This document shows, piece after piece, positions 34,570-42,848 of a DNA stretch of 64,000 nt. The stretch is from contig NZ_LN831277.1 of the NCBI RefSeq assembly GCF_900069005.2, positions 328,386 to 392,385 on the forward strand, in the 5' to 3' direction. How positions within the stretch are numbered: position 1 is the first letter of the stretch; each line of letters begins with the position of its first letter. This DNA is from Paenibacillus sp. GM2 (GTDB taxonomy: Bacteria; Bacillota; Bacilli; Paenibacillales; Paenibacillaceae). The translations under genes and the position numbers were made by a program. The notes under the pieces are model-generated. The model ran no database searches and was not told the DNA's origin. It worked only from the letters and a program-made list of their open reading frames with translations.

Positions 34570-35517
34570 ATGGCGATTAAGAAATTTTTGCAGCTAGTAG
34601 AAATTAAGACGAAGACGGCGAGTATGATCCCCTTCCTGTTCGGAACGGTATATGCGATATTTCGTTTTCAGGCATTCAAGCCAGAGCATTTTCTGTTAAT
34701 GCTGTTCTCATTGCTCAGCTTCGACATGGCCACAACGGCCTTGAACAATTTTTACGACTATAAAAAAGCAGCCCGGAAGCATGGCTATGGCTATGAGATC
34801 CATAATCCGATCGTGAGTCACCGTATGAAGCCAGCGCGGGTCGTATTGCTGATTGGTGTATTACTGTTAATAGCGGTAAGCGCTGGGATCGCTTTGGTGT
34901 TTAAGACAGATCTGCTCATCCTGCTGCTGGGTGGACTTTCCTTTGCGGTAGGGATTCTCTACTCGTTCGGGCCCATTCCGATTTCAAGAATGCCGCTGGG
35001 GGAGATCTTCTCGGGTTTGTTCATGGGCTTTGTCATTATGTTCATATCCGCTTATATTCAGGCCGGGGACCGATTGGCCTCTCTGGTGCTGGAAGGGGGA
35101 GTGGTTGTACTTCAGGTGCATCTTTTGGAGGTTGTGCTTCTCTTCTTCGTATCGATTCCGGCAATTCTGGGTATTGCGAACATTATGCTGGCCAACAACA
35201 TCTGTGATATCGAAGAGGATATTGAGAACAAGAGATATACCCTTCCAGTCTATATTGGCAGAGCGAATGCTTTAATGCTGTTCAGACTGCTGTATTATGT
35301 CGGCTTCATCGATCTGATCGTCCTGATCTTCCTGGGGGTTAACCCGCTGCTCTGTCTGCTGACTTTATTAACCCTGATTCCCATTAATAAAAACATCGGA
35401 CGTTTCACCAGGCTTCAGACGAAGAAGGATACATTTGGACTCGCAGTCAAAAACTTTATGATGATGAATGGAGCGAGGATAATAGTCCTTACTGCGGCGA
35501 TCCTTATATCCTTATAA
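34570..35517 (+). CDS. UbiA-family prenyltransferase, MenA-like
   Basis: Membrane aromatic prenyltransferase of 315 residues with eight to nine helices. The first Asp-rich region is NNFYDYKKAARKHG and the second NNICDIEEDIENKRYTLP, which bind the Mg-prenyl-diphosphate. Length and motifs resemble 1,4-dihydroxy-2-naphthoate polyprenyltransferase of menaquinone synthesis (311 residues in Bacillus subtilis). The frame is open from 34399, but the upstream part is not membrane-like and homology begins at MAIKKFLQLVEIKTKT; GAGGGA lies 12 bp before that ATG, and another ATG at 34558 is possible. Confidence 0.83.
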   Translation: MAIKKFLQLVEIKTKTASMIPFLFGTVYAIFRFQAFKPEHFLLMLFSLLSFDMATTALNNFYDYKKAARKHGYGYEIHNPIVSHRMKPARVVLLIGVLLLIAVSAGIALVFKTDLLILLLGGLSFAVGILYSFGPIPISRMPLGEIFSGLFMGFVIMFISAYIQAGDRLASLVLEGGVVVLQVHLLEVVLLFFVSIPAILGIANIMLANNICDIEEDIENKRYTLPVYIGRANALMLFRLLYYVGFIDLIVLIFLGVNPLLCLLTLLTLIPINKNIGRFTRLQTKKDTFGLAVKNFMMMNGARIIVLTAAILISL

Positions 35518-35562
35518 AAGAGGCAGTTCGACAGCTGAAAGTAAGCTGTTTTGAACGCAAAG

Positions 35563-35590
35563 AAAAGCGGATCATTTAGATCCGCTTTTT
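35563..35590. terminator. Bidirectional terminator between convergent genes
   Basis: Perfect 11-bp inverted repeat AAAAGCGGATC / GATCCGCTTTT with loop ATTTA and T-run on both strands. The stop codon of the leftward membrane protein gene lies in the loop. Confidence 0.92.
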
Positions 35591-36079
35591 TGGTGCAATC
35601 ATAATTCCGGCGCCGATAATCACGAGGGCAATAGCTAACACAGGTTGTCCGAAGATCATACGGTTGTACAGCGCTCCGAGCGAAAATACAGCGAAGAACA
35701 GCAAGGAGAGACCAGCCAAAATGTTAATCGGGATGAGCAGGTACTTGTTGCGGTTGCCAAACCAGTAGAATTCGAACAGTCCCACTGCAGGAGCTAGAAT
35801 GAAGCCTGGCCATAAATACTGCCAGCTATCGAACAGGGTGGAGATTTGGCAGACAAGTCCTACGGTGAACAATATGCCGCCAGGGATCAACAGTCCGGTT
35901 GCTCTGCGGCTGGTTACAGAGAAGTACATCCAGTGGAAGAATAGACCGAGGGGCAATACGAACATCGTTGGCCAGAATTGTCCGAACAAGGTGCCGGCAC
36001 TAATCGCTTCTCTGCGGAAGAAGAGCAGGTACAAGCCGAGCAGAATGAGCACCGGGCCAAACCAGGATTTCTTATTCAT
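35576..36079 (-). CDS. Integral membrane protein, LiaF/DUF5668-like
   Basis: 167 residues, almost entirely five hydrophobic helices with short loops, beginning MNKKSWFGPVLILLGLYLL and ending with the basic KKR. It resembles small membrane proteins of the DUF5668/LiaI group seen in Bacillota, often linked to envelope stress, but I see no diagnostic motif. AAAGGACGG precedes the ATG. An inverted repeat GTTCAAAA...TTTTGAAC lies 25-47 bp upstream of the start. Single-gene unit. Confidence 0.7.
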   Translation of the reverse strand: MNKKSWFGPVLILLGLYLLFFRREAISAGTLFGQFWPTMFVLPLGLFFHWMYFSVTSRRATGLLIPGGILFTVGLVCQISTLFDSWQYLWPGFILAPAVGLFEFYWFGNRNKYLLIPINILAGLSLLFFAVFSLGALYNRMIFGQPVLAIALVIIGAGIMIAPKKRI

Positions 36080-36265
36080 TGATTACCGTCCTTTCAAGAG
36101 GTAGTTCAAAACTGCGTTTTTTGAACACTCACTTCAAAAATTATCTGCTAGTATCGTAACATAAATGTCCATGCCTCACTTCGGTCTCGGGGGAAGTAAA
36201 AATCTAGACTTTAGTCCAGTTGCTAGGTGAACCATTTTTCCACTATCCCTCCTAATGAAAAGGTG

Positions 36266-36292
36266 TATAATGAAAAGTGATAAATATCACAT
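36266..36292 (+). promoter_or_regulatory. -10 box with Rex-like operator upstream of second UbiA gene
   Basis: TATAAT at 36266-36271 is followed after three bases by AAGTGATAAATATCACAT (36275-36292), a perfect GTGA-N6-TCAC core as recognised by Rex (TTGTGA-N6-TCACAA) or Fnr. Its position over the start of transcription suits a repressor such as Rex. Confidence 0.55.
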
Positions 36293-36365
36293 TTACAACT
36301 ATGAAAGGAGCGTGGAGTAGCTGGTTAGCGTATGGTCAAGATTCAAAAAGGCTTCACGGTTCAAA

Positions 36366-37244
36366 GTGATTCCCGTCATGCTGGTTCCTGTATTCCTCGG
36401 AGCACTTGGGGCCTACGTGTGGAAGGGCATATTTCATCCGATGCTTTTTATTATTACATTAATCGGTGCGGGTGCGGCGCATCTGTTCTCGAATATGATC
36501 AATGATCTGTGGGATTACCGCAGCGGTGCAGATACGGCAGCCAATAACACTCCTGAGGTAATCTCGACCAATTCCGGTTATCTGGATAACGGAACCATGT
36601 CGGAGAGAACCTTTGCCATAATTACCTGGTCATTGCTCAGCTTGGCTGTACTTTGCGGCGTCGTGCTTAGTATATTCAGCGGCTGGCCCATTCTTATCTT
36701 CTCGGCGCTGGGGGGACTGATCGCGTATTATTATGTAGCGCCTCCTATCCAGTTTGGATACCGAGGGAAAGGCCTTAGTGAGCTGGCCATCCTGCTCTCT
36801 TTTGGCGTTCTGCCCATTATGGGATCATACTACGTGCAGACAGGAGACTTGAGCTTTCGCTCAGCCTTGCTGTCGCTGCCGATTGGGATTTTGACGACAC
36901 TGCTGTTGTTTAATCACCATTTCCTGCACTGGCAGGCGGACAAGCAGGCCGGCAAAAATACATTGGTCGTGGTATGGGGCGAGAAACGGGCTTTGGGCTT
37001 CTCCAAAATGTTGCTGCTGCTTGCTTATGCTTCGCTAATTCTGTGTGTTGTACTTCGAATTCTGCCGGTCTATTCCTTGATTGGGCTAGTCACGGCGATT
37101 CCGTTATATCGGGTATACGGCAGATTGAAGGAGCATAATCCCTCCACGGCATACTTGCCGCTAATGGGGGCTTCGCAGAAGGCATCGGTCCGCTGTGGCC
37201 TGATTATGATTGTAACATTGTTCATCCAGGGCATGATTCAATAA
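36366..37244 (+). CDS. UbiA-family prenyltransferase, second copy
   Basis: Polytopic membrane enzyme of about 292 residues. SNMINDLWDYRSGADT gives the first Asp motif (NDxxDY) and HWQADKQAGKNTLVV the second, as in MenA/UbiA prenyltransferases, with the usual NTxxVxxG ending of motif 2. The GTG at 36366 has no Shine-Dalgarno. The frame continues upstream without a stop to 36321 (CTG), adding residues like WSRFKKASRFK, which look like the family's amphipathic entry helix, and AAAGGAG sits 10 bp before that CTG. The true N-terminus is therefore probably longer. Likely makes a quinone or other prenylated membrane lipid; the substrate is unknown. Confidence 0.83.
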   Translation: MIPVMLVPVFLGALGAYVWKGIFHPMLFIITLIGAGAAHLFSNMINDLWDYRSGADTAANNTPEVISTNSGYLDNGTMSERTFAIITWSLLSLAVLCGVVLSIFSGWPILIFSALGGLIAYYYVAPPIQFGYRGKGLSELAILLSFGVLPIMGSYYVQTGDLSFRSALLSLPIGILTTLLLFNHHFLHWQADKQAGKNTLVVVWGEKRALGFSKMLLLLAYASLILCVVLRILPVYSLIGLVTAIPLYRVYGRLKEHNPSTAYLPLMGASQKASVRCGLIMIVTLFIQGMIQ

Positions 37245-37272
37245 ATTCGAAGAGAAAGTGAGACGAACCTAT

Positions 37273-38007
37273 ATGGAAGAGCAAAAAATATTTGGAGATT
37301 TTCATACGATTTTAAATGAAGGACAGGTTTGGAAAATAGGCGGCTTCCCGCTGCCTGACGGCTCGTTCTGGGAATACCGTGAGCCTGAAGCGGTGGTTAT
37401 TGTACGCAACGGGATTTTGTATGTCCGTGCACCATTAAGCCGTCAGAACCATCAGATCCAAATTCTCGATAATGCCAAGCATATGTATTATTCGGTTGAG
37501 GATGTCGTCGTTCCGGAAGAGGGCGAGGTCAGCTTCGAATTGCAAATCCGTGCCCGTACACAGAATACGGTGCCCGGCGATTTATATGACGGTTATGTAT
37601 CACTGAATCTGCTTGACTTCACGACTGGGGCGGCGCTGGATTTCTTCGCGGGAAATGATAAATACGCGAGTGTCTATGCAGTTTTGCCATTCCCGGGTGT
37701 TAAAGTACCGGATAGCGACAAGACGAAATACTTCTGCGTGTTCAAGGAGGATACAGACTTTGAAGCGCGTGAATTCAATACTTATAAAATCACTTATAAC
37801 CGGGCTCAGGACGAGGTTATCTTCTATCTCAATGGGAAAGAAGTACGCCGGGAGAGCGGTGTTCCGATCAAGTTCAACCGCTTTACAATTGCCTTGGGTA
37901 TCATGACCGAGAAGGATATTTCTCCGGAAGGCAGCGTGTCCGTGCATGGCCAGACCGTTATTGCAGAGTATTCACCGGTAACGGTAACAATTAAGGACAA
38001 TAACTAA
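37273..38007 (+). CDS. DUF6081-like cytosolic protein
   Basis: 244 residues, no signal peptide or membrane helix; alternating hydrophobic pattern suggests a beta-sandwich (concanavalin-like) fold, with segments such as EAVVIVRNGILYVRAPL, DLYDGYVSLNLLDF and FNRFTIALGIMTEKDI. Resembles proteins I recall as DUF6081, found beside secondary-metabolite or lipid genes; the function is unknown. It starts 28 bp after the prenyltransferase gene and is probably co-transcribed. A GTG five codons upstream (37258) is an alternative start; neither has a strong Shine-Dalgarno. Confidence 0.72.
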   Translation: MEEQKIFGDFHTILNEGQVWKIGGFPLPDGSFWEYREPEAVVIVRNGILYVRAPLSRQNHQIQILDNAKHMYYSVEDVVVPEEGEVSFELQIRARTQNTVPGDLYDGYVSLNLLDFTTGAALDFFAGNDKYASVYAVLPFPGVKVPDSDKTKYFCVFKEDTDFEAREFNTYKITYNRAQDEVIFYLNGKEVRRESGVPIKFNRFTIALGIMTEKDISPEGSVSVHGQTVIAEYSPVTVTIKDNN

Positions 38008-38123
38008 GCCCTGCTATTCCGGCCTGGAAGGGTTGCCCTGCAAGGGTATAAAAACGGTTCCCGCGGCAGACGCTAACTAGCGATGACACTCTTAGCTTGT
38101 AGGGTCTGGAGGTGAATCGCAGC

Positions 38124-38297
38124 GTGGCGAAGCGAGACAAGAAAGCTGGCAATGGCAGCAGCAACGGGCAGAATGCAACGACCGGCAACGGTGGCGAAGG
38201 TGGTGCTGGGCGTCTAAGCCAGTTCAAGAACCATTCCAAGGACGGAAAGGGTGCTTCGGATGATTTCATATCCGGCACTGACAAATACCGCGGATAG
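38124..38297 (+). CDS. Small glycine/asparagine-rich hydrophilic protein
   Basis: 57 residues starting at GTG (AKRDKKAGNGSSNGQ...), highly charged and Gly/Asn/Ser-rich in the middle, ending FISGTDKYRG. GGAGGTG lies 9 bp before the GTG, an excellent ribosome binding site, which is the main reason to believe it is translated. Composition resembles small spore or coat-associated proteins of Bacillota, but I recognise no family. Terminated by the shared hairpin downstream. Confidence 0.6.
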   Translation: MAKRDKKAGNGSSNGQNATTGNGGEGGAGRLSQFKNHSKDGKGASDDFISGTDKYRG

Positions 38298-38339
38298 GTC
38301 ATGCGGTGCTAAAAAGTGGATCATCCCTATAACATTACT

Positions 38340-38381
38340 AAAAAGTCGCACTTGCAGATTGGCCTGCAAGTGCGGCTTTTT
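38340..38381. terminator. Bidirectional terminator
   Basis: AAAAAGTCGCACTTGCAG / CTGCAAGTGCGGCTTTTT with a 6-bp loop; T-runs on both strands, between the 57-residue gene and the leftward small gene. Confidence 0.92.
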
Positions 38382-38413
38382 GGCCTTTTTGGCGTACCAT
38401 CGGACCGGTGAAG

Positions 38414-38545
38414 CTATTTCTGCGTGCCGTGGGGTTTGCTGGGGAGCTGGCCTGCAGGGTTCCCTTTTCCCTGACGTCGTTTATTAGCTTCATCCTTGGC
38501 CTGCTTATCATGCAGCTCCTCAACGAACTCATGTGTGTTATCCAT
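38414..38545 (-). CDS. Small DUF4023-like protein (43 aa)
   Basis: Very short gene found from the sequence: AAGGAGG 9 bp before ATG, then MDNTHEFVEELHDKQAKDEA and a basic KRRQGKGNPAGQLPSKPHG tail, ending in TAG. Start sequence, length and the RQGKG-P motif match DUF4023 proteins of Bacillaceae and Paenibacillaceae as I remember them; function unknown. A 64-residue frame on the same strand in another phase overlaps it and has no ribosome binding site. Confidence 0.8.
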   Translation of the reverse strand: MDNTHEFVEELHDKQAKDEANKRRQGKGNPAGQLPSKPHGTQK

Positions 38546-38735
38546 TTGAAGCATCCTCCTTGATGATCTGTCTTCTATAGCCCGTATCAGACGTTACTAT
38601 GCCTCAATTGCCTTTATTTCATGCCAAACAGCTGATGATCCTAGCTGCTATGAATTAGGGTGAGAACTTACTAAAAATTAAATTTAAAATGGTTGACAAA
38701 GGTGACGGTATAATTTAGGCTAAATAATGATGGAT

Positions 38736-38750
38736 TGATAATGATTATCA
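38736..38750 (+). promoter_or_regulatory. Fur box
   Basis: TGATAATGATTATCA matches the Bacillus 7-1-7 Fur consensus at all 15 positions; it extends to a longer GATAAT-type repeat. It lies about 85 bp upstream of the decayed permease gene and about 980 bp upstream of the intact siderophore operon. Confidence 0.92.
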
Positions 38751-38835
38751 TTATTGATCAAAAAACCCGTCTGTCTTGCCGGCAGCAATAACTTTGACTT
38801 CCTCTAGGCCAGGGGAAGGAAAGTAAGGACGAGAG

Positions 38836-39625
38836 ATGAAGAAGATTTAGCAGCTTTGTTCATTCTATTATCCATAGCTTCCCTAATTATCGGGACTTAG
38901 GATATTTCACCACTGGAGATATTTCGATTTGATAGCAAACAATGGGGGGATTTTGTGGATTAGCCGGGTACCCCGATGGAATAACATCGTAATTATCGGC
39001 GTCAATATGAGCCTCGTCGGACTCAATTATGCAGCAGCTCACCCACAACAAAGTTCGTATCCCCGACCACGACGGGTACTGAGGATTCCGTCAACTTCAT
39101 CTTATGGTATCGCTGATGCTGTTCAACTCAGCCGGACCGCTGATGAATTTGTATGCTCCCTGGTAGGTATATTTATTTTTATGAAAATTTTAAGCCGTCT
39201 GAAATTCAAAGACACTATCTTCATTCCGCTGGTCGGTTTGATGTTTGGCGGCATTGTAAATTCAGCCACGACTTTTTTCGCGTATAAATACAATTTGATT
39301 CAGGGTATGTCCGCCTGGCTTTACGGTGATTTCTCGATGATCATGCTGACTTTAATGAGTAAAAGTGTCCGTTTTTACTTTGTGGTCGAACTTGTGGTAT
39401 TGTTCGCGGGCCTGCTGTACCAGATGCTCTTCCGGAGGGAAGGTCGGAGCATTTATCATCTGCTGCTGAATAGGCTGGTCTGCGGGTCATTCTTCTCCAG
39501 CGCAACATCTTTCTGGCAGAAATTGATTGACGTACTGTTAGCCGCTTAAATACTTACCGCTTAAAAGACGCTGATCTTAGTCGCTTCCTTGATCAGCTTC
39601 GTCGCTCTCGTCAGCGGCCAGCTGA
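38836..39625 (+). pseudogene. Decayed siderophore ABC permease (YclN-like)
   Basis: Fragments of one permease are spread over all three frames in the correct order: AALFILLSIASLIIG from 38850, then TAG, DISPLEIF, a shift near a run of six G (38944-38949), LWISRVPRW, MQQLTHNK, KFVSPTTTGTED, LMVSLMLFNSAGPL, then FIFMKILSRLKFKDTIFIPLVG and AYKYNLIQGMSAWLYGDFS, and finally LILVASLISFVALVSG. This tracks the B. subtilis YclN/FatD family from the start to about two thirds of its length, where it stops. At least one stop codon and four frameshifts. The 206-residue frame at 38929-39549 is only the longest surviving piece. GC content is like the rest of the window, unlike the operon that follows. Confidence 0.85.
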
Positions 39626-39715
39626 ATAAAAAGCACATAAAAAATATAGTGCAGATATTAATTTCATTAATTCAATAATTTGCTTGTCTATTAAGCTTAT
39701 ATCTTAGGAGGATAT

Positions 39716-40759
39716 ATGAGAAAATCTAATTACTTAAAATTAACAGTTGCCATTTTTGCCATTTTTGCTTTGGTTTTATCAGCTTGCTCGAACTCAAGTA
39801 ATAAACCTGCCGCATCGAATCAATCAACTGCGTCGAATCAACCTGCTGCGTCGAATCAATCTGAGAAACCTTCGACGGTTGAAATCACTGATGCTCATGG
39901 AACCGTTACTGTCCCTGTAAACCCCAAAAATGTAGTTTCTTTGGATAGTAGGACTTTTGAAACTTTATCTGATTGGGGAATTCAACTAGCGGCTGCTCCA
40001 AAGGATGTAATGCCCGCGGATTCACCATATGTAAAGGATGACTCCGTTCAAAATATTGGGAATCACCGTGAACCAAATCTTGAGATCTTAGCAGCGGCAG
40101 ACCCTGAACTTGTAATTATCGGTCAAAGATTTGCTAGCTATTATGAAGAGATAAAAAAATTAGTGCCAAATGCAGCTGTTATTGATCTTAATTTTGATGT
40201 TTCAGAAAAAGCATCTACACCGGGAGAAAACTTAGTAAATGGACTTAAGGATTCTACTATCTCTTTGGGGAAAATTTTTGATAAGAATGAAGAGGCTAAA
40301 CAATTGATAGCTGATTTTGATAAAGCTGTCGAAGGTGCTAAGTCTGCATATAATGGAACAGATACAGTTATGAGTGTTATAGTTTCTGGTGGAAATATTG
40401 GTTTTTCGGCTCCTCATTCTGGACGTGTTTGGGGACCAATGTATGAGATTTTCGGATGGGTTCCAGCATTAGAAGTTGACGGTTCTTCTTCAGATCATCA
40501 AGGTGATGAGGTTTCTGTTGAAGCTATTGCACAAAGTAATCCTGAGTGGATTTTTGTACTAGATCGTGATGCTGCAGTATCTTCTACAACTGATGCCGTT
40601 CCTGCTCAGGATGTTATTAATAATTCACCTGCTCTTCAAAATGTAACTGCTGTTACGAAAGGGCAGATTGTTTATGCACCAAATGATACTTACACCAATG
40701 AATCAATTCAAACTTTTATAGAAGTATTTAATAACATTGCAAGTACTTTAGCTAAGTAG
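39716..40759 (+). CDS. Siderophore-binding lipoprotein, YclQ/FatB-like
   Basis: Solute-binding protein of 347 residues, anchored by the lipobox LVLSAC (Cys near residue 24). A Ser/Asn/Gln linker with three ASNQ repeats follows. The mature domain has the helical-backbone clamp of iron-siderophore binders (VEITDAHGTVTVPVNPKNVV, LEILAAADPELVIIGQR, GRVWGPMYEIFGW). It most resembles petrobactin/catecholate binders of the YclQ group. AGGAGG lies 5 bp before the ATG. First gene of an AT-rich four-gene operon with codon use unlike the neighbours. Confidence 0.93.
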   Translation: MRKSNYLKLTVAIFAIFALVLSACSNSSNKPAASNQSTASNQPAASNQSEKPSTVEITDAHGTVTVPVNPKNVVSLDSRTFETLSDWGIQLAAAPKDVMPADSPYVKDDSVQNIGNHREPNLEILAAADPELVIIGQRFASYYEEIKKLVPNAAVIDLNFDVSEKASTPGENLVNGLKDSTISLGKIFDKNEEAKQLIADFDKAVEGAKSAYNGTDTVMSVIVSGGNIGFSAPHSGRVWGPMYEIFGWVPALEVDGSSSDHQGDEVSVEAIAQSNPEWIFVLDRDAAVSSTTDAVPAQDVINNSPALQNVTAVTKGQIVYAPNDTYTNESIQTFIEVFNNIASTLAK

Positions 40760-40779
40760 TTTAAAGGAGTATAACTATA

Positions 40780-41787
40780 GTGCTGAAAAATATAATTGCT
40801 GGGGTTGGGAAAAATTCTCAACCCCAGCTTTATAACCACAATAAGATATGGACAAAACCATTTATATTAGCGATTATAGCTGTTATTATTTTAGGCATTA
40901 TATCACTGTTTACTGGTGCTTATGATATAAAGGGACAAGAGGATGGAATGGAAATGTTTTTCATAACTCGTGTTCCAAGAACAGCTGCACTAATGCTTAC
41001 TGGAGCTGCAATGTCAATGGCAGGACTCGTAATGCAGCTGATTACACAGAATCGTTTAGTTGAACCTACCACAACAGGAACAATTGAATGGTCAGGTATG
41101 GGACTTCTTTTTGTTTATATATTATTCCCTGCACCCTCTTTAGTTTTAAGAATGACTGGTGCAATCATTTTTTCTTTTATAGGAACGATGATTTTCTTTT
41201 TGTTTTTAAGAAGAGTCAAACTTCGTTCGTCTTTAATTGTTCCGATTATTGGGATGATGCTTGGAGCAATTATTTCCGCAGTGTCCACTTTTATTGGCCT
41301 CGTTTTTCAAATGACGCAAAATATTGAAACTTGGTTCGTAGGTTCTTTTGCACCAGTTCAAGTTGGAAGATATGAATATTTATGGTTAATTATTATCGTT
41401 ACTTTTTTTATTTTTATGTTTGCTGATCGGTTAACTATAGCTGGACTAGGGGAAGATGTTTCAACAAGTCTTGGAGTAAATTATAATAGGATCGTTCTTC
41501 TCGGTACGGGTCTTATTTCCGTTGCAGTTGGAATTGTTGCAGCTGTTATTGGGAATTTACCTTTTTTGGGGTTAATCGTGCCCAATATTGTTTCAATGTT
41601 TAGAGGAGATGATCTGAGGAGTAATTTGCCTTGGGTATGTGTGTTGGGAATGGGTACTATAACGGTTTGTGACATTATTTCTCGAACAATTATAATGCCT
41701 TTTGAAGTACCTGTCTCTTTAATTCTTGGAACAGTGGGGGCAGTCGTATTTATTGCTATTTTATTGAGACAAAGGAGGCTAAGATGA
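40780..41787 (+). CDS. Siderophore ABC permease, YclN-like
   Basis: FecCD-family permease of 335 residues, about nine to ten helices. TRVPRTAALMLTGAAMSMAGLVMQL, TTTGTIEWSGMG and a GLVVPN-type ending (FLGLIVPNIVSMFRGDD) are family marks. It is the intact functional equivalent of the pseudogene upstream, to which it shows the same motif order. GTG start with AAAGGAG 10 bp upstream. The stop overlaps the next start by 4 bp. Confidence 0.93.
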   Translation: MLKNIIAGVGKNSQPQLYNHNKIWTKPFILAIIAVIILGIISLFTGAYDIKGQEDGMEMFFITRVPRTAALMLTGAAMSMAGLVMQLITQNRLVEPTTTGTIEWSGMGLLFVYILFPAPSLVLRMTGAIIFSFIGTMIFFLFLRRVKLRSSLIVPIIGMMLGAIISAVSTFIGLVFQMTQNIETWFVGSFAPVQVGRYEYLWLIIIVTFFIFMFADRLTIAGLGEDVSTSLGVNYNRIVLLGTGLISVAVGIVAAVIGNLPFLGLIVPNIVSMFRGDDLRSNLPWVCVLGMGTITVCDIISRTIIMPFEVPVSLILGTVGAVVFIAILLRQRRLR

Positions 41788-42848
41788 GCACATTAGAATA
41801 TAGGAATCAAGAAAATGTCAAAATCAATCCTAGCCTTCATAATAAAAATAGGTCAGCCAGAGCTTTTCGTTCTAAGAAGGAAGAGAAACGTTATTGGATT
41901 TTGCTGATAACATTGATTGTTTTGGGCATTCTTTCAGCGTATGGGCTTTTGGTTTATAACAATCCAGTTCCAGTAGATTCTCCTTCTTTTATCCCAGTTG
42001 TCAGAAGAAGAATGGTAGCTCTTGGTGCAATGATTATTGCAGCAATTTGTCAGAGCTTGGCGACCGTTGCTTTCCAATCGATTACGAATAATAGGATTAT
42101 AACTCCTTCGCTTTTAGGTTTTGAAGCACTTTACTCAGCAATTCATACTAGTACAATGTTTTTCTTTGGTGTCAGTGCATTTATAAGTTTTACTGGTATT
42201 GGATCATTCGTATTTCAAGTTGTCCTTATGGTTTTGCTTTGTTTGATACTATATGGATGGTTGCTTTCTGGAAAGTATGGAAACTTACAAATTATGCTTT
42301 TGGTTGGAATAATTATTGGAGTTGGGCTGAAATCTTTGTCATCTTTTATGAGAAGGCTTCTTGCGCCGTCTGAGTTTGATGTTCTACAGGCCAGATTGTT
42401 TGCTTCTGTTAATAATGCGGATGTTGGCTATTTTCCTATTGCAATTCCAATCGTGATAATTGCAGCATTCCTTATTTTTGCTTATTCCAAGAAATTAAAT
42501 GTATTGTCACTTGGGAAGGATGTCTCCCCTTCTTTGGGAGTTAATCATAAATTTGGCGTAATTTATACTCTTGTATTGGTTGCTATTTTGATGTCCATTT
42601 CAACGGCTTTAGTTGGACCACTTACTTTCTATGGATTTTTAGTTGCAACTTTGAGTTATCAAGCAGCACCCACGTATGATCATAAATATATATTTCCAAT
42701 GGCTTTTGCTATCGGATTTGTGATAATAACGGCTGCATACTTTTTTATGTACCATATTTTCAATGCTCAAGGTGTAGTTTCAGTTATTATCGAACTGTTT
42801 GGTGGAATAACATTTCTAATTGTAGTCTTAAGGAAGAGGGCTTTATGA
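41784..42848 (+). CDS. Siderophore ABC permease, YclO-like
   Basis: Second FecCD-family permease, 354 residues. A 30-residue basic hydrophilic N-terminus precedes the first helix, then VVRRRMVALGAMIIAAICQSLATVAFQ, NNRIITPSLLGFEALY and LVGPLTFYGFLVATLSYQ. Overlaps both neighbours by 4 bp (ATGA), showing tight coupling. Forms the heterodimeric channel with the YclN-like protein. Confidence 0.93.
   Translation: MSTLEYRNQENVKINPSLHNKNRSARAFRSKKEEKRYWILLITLIVLGILSAYGLLVYNNPVPVDSPSFIPVVRRRMVALGAMIIAAICQSLATVAFQSITNNRIITPSLLGFEALYSAIHTSTMFFFGVSAFISFTGIGSFVFQVVLMVLLCLILYGWLLSGKYGNLQIMLLVGIIIGVGLKSLSSFMRRLLAPSEFDVLQARLFASVNNADVGYFPIAIPIVIIAAFLIFAYSKKLNVLSLGKDVSPSLGVNHKFGVIYTLVLVAILMSISTALVGPLTFYGFLVATLSYQAAPTYDHKYIFPMAFAIGFVIITAAYFFMYHIFNAQGVVSVIIELFGGITFLIVVLRKRAL

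Noticed and set aside
38694..38713. TTGACA and TATAAT before the Fur box as a promoter pair
   Set aside because: Spacing is only 10 bp, too short for sigma-A; one of the two hexamers may still be used with another partner.
38929..39549. 206-codon frame as an intact membrane protein gene
   Set aside because: Its first third is out of frame with the permease family and the correct residues appear in other frames, so it is a pseudogene fragment.
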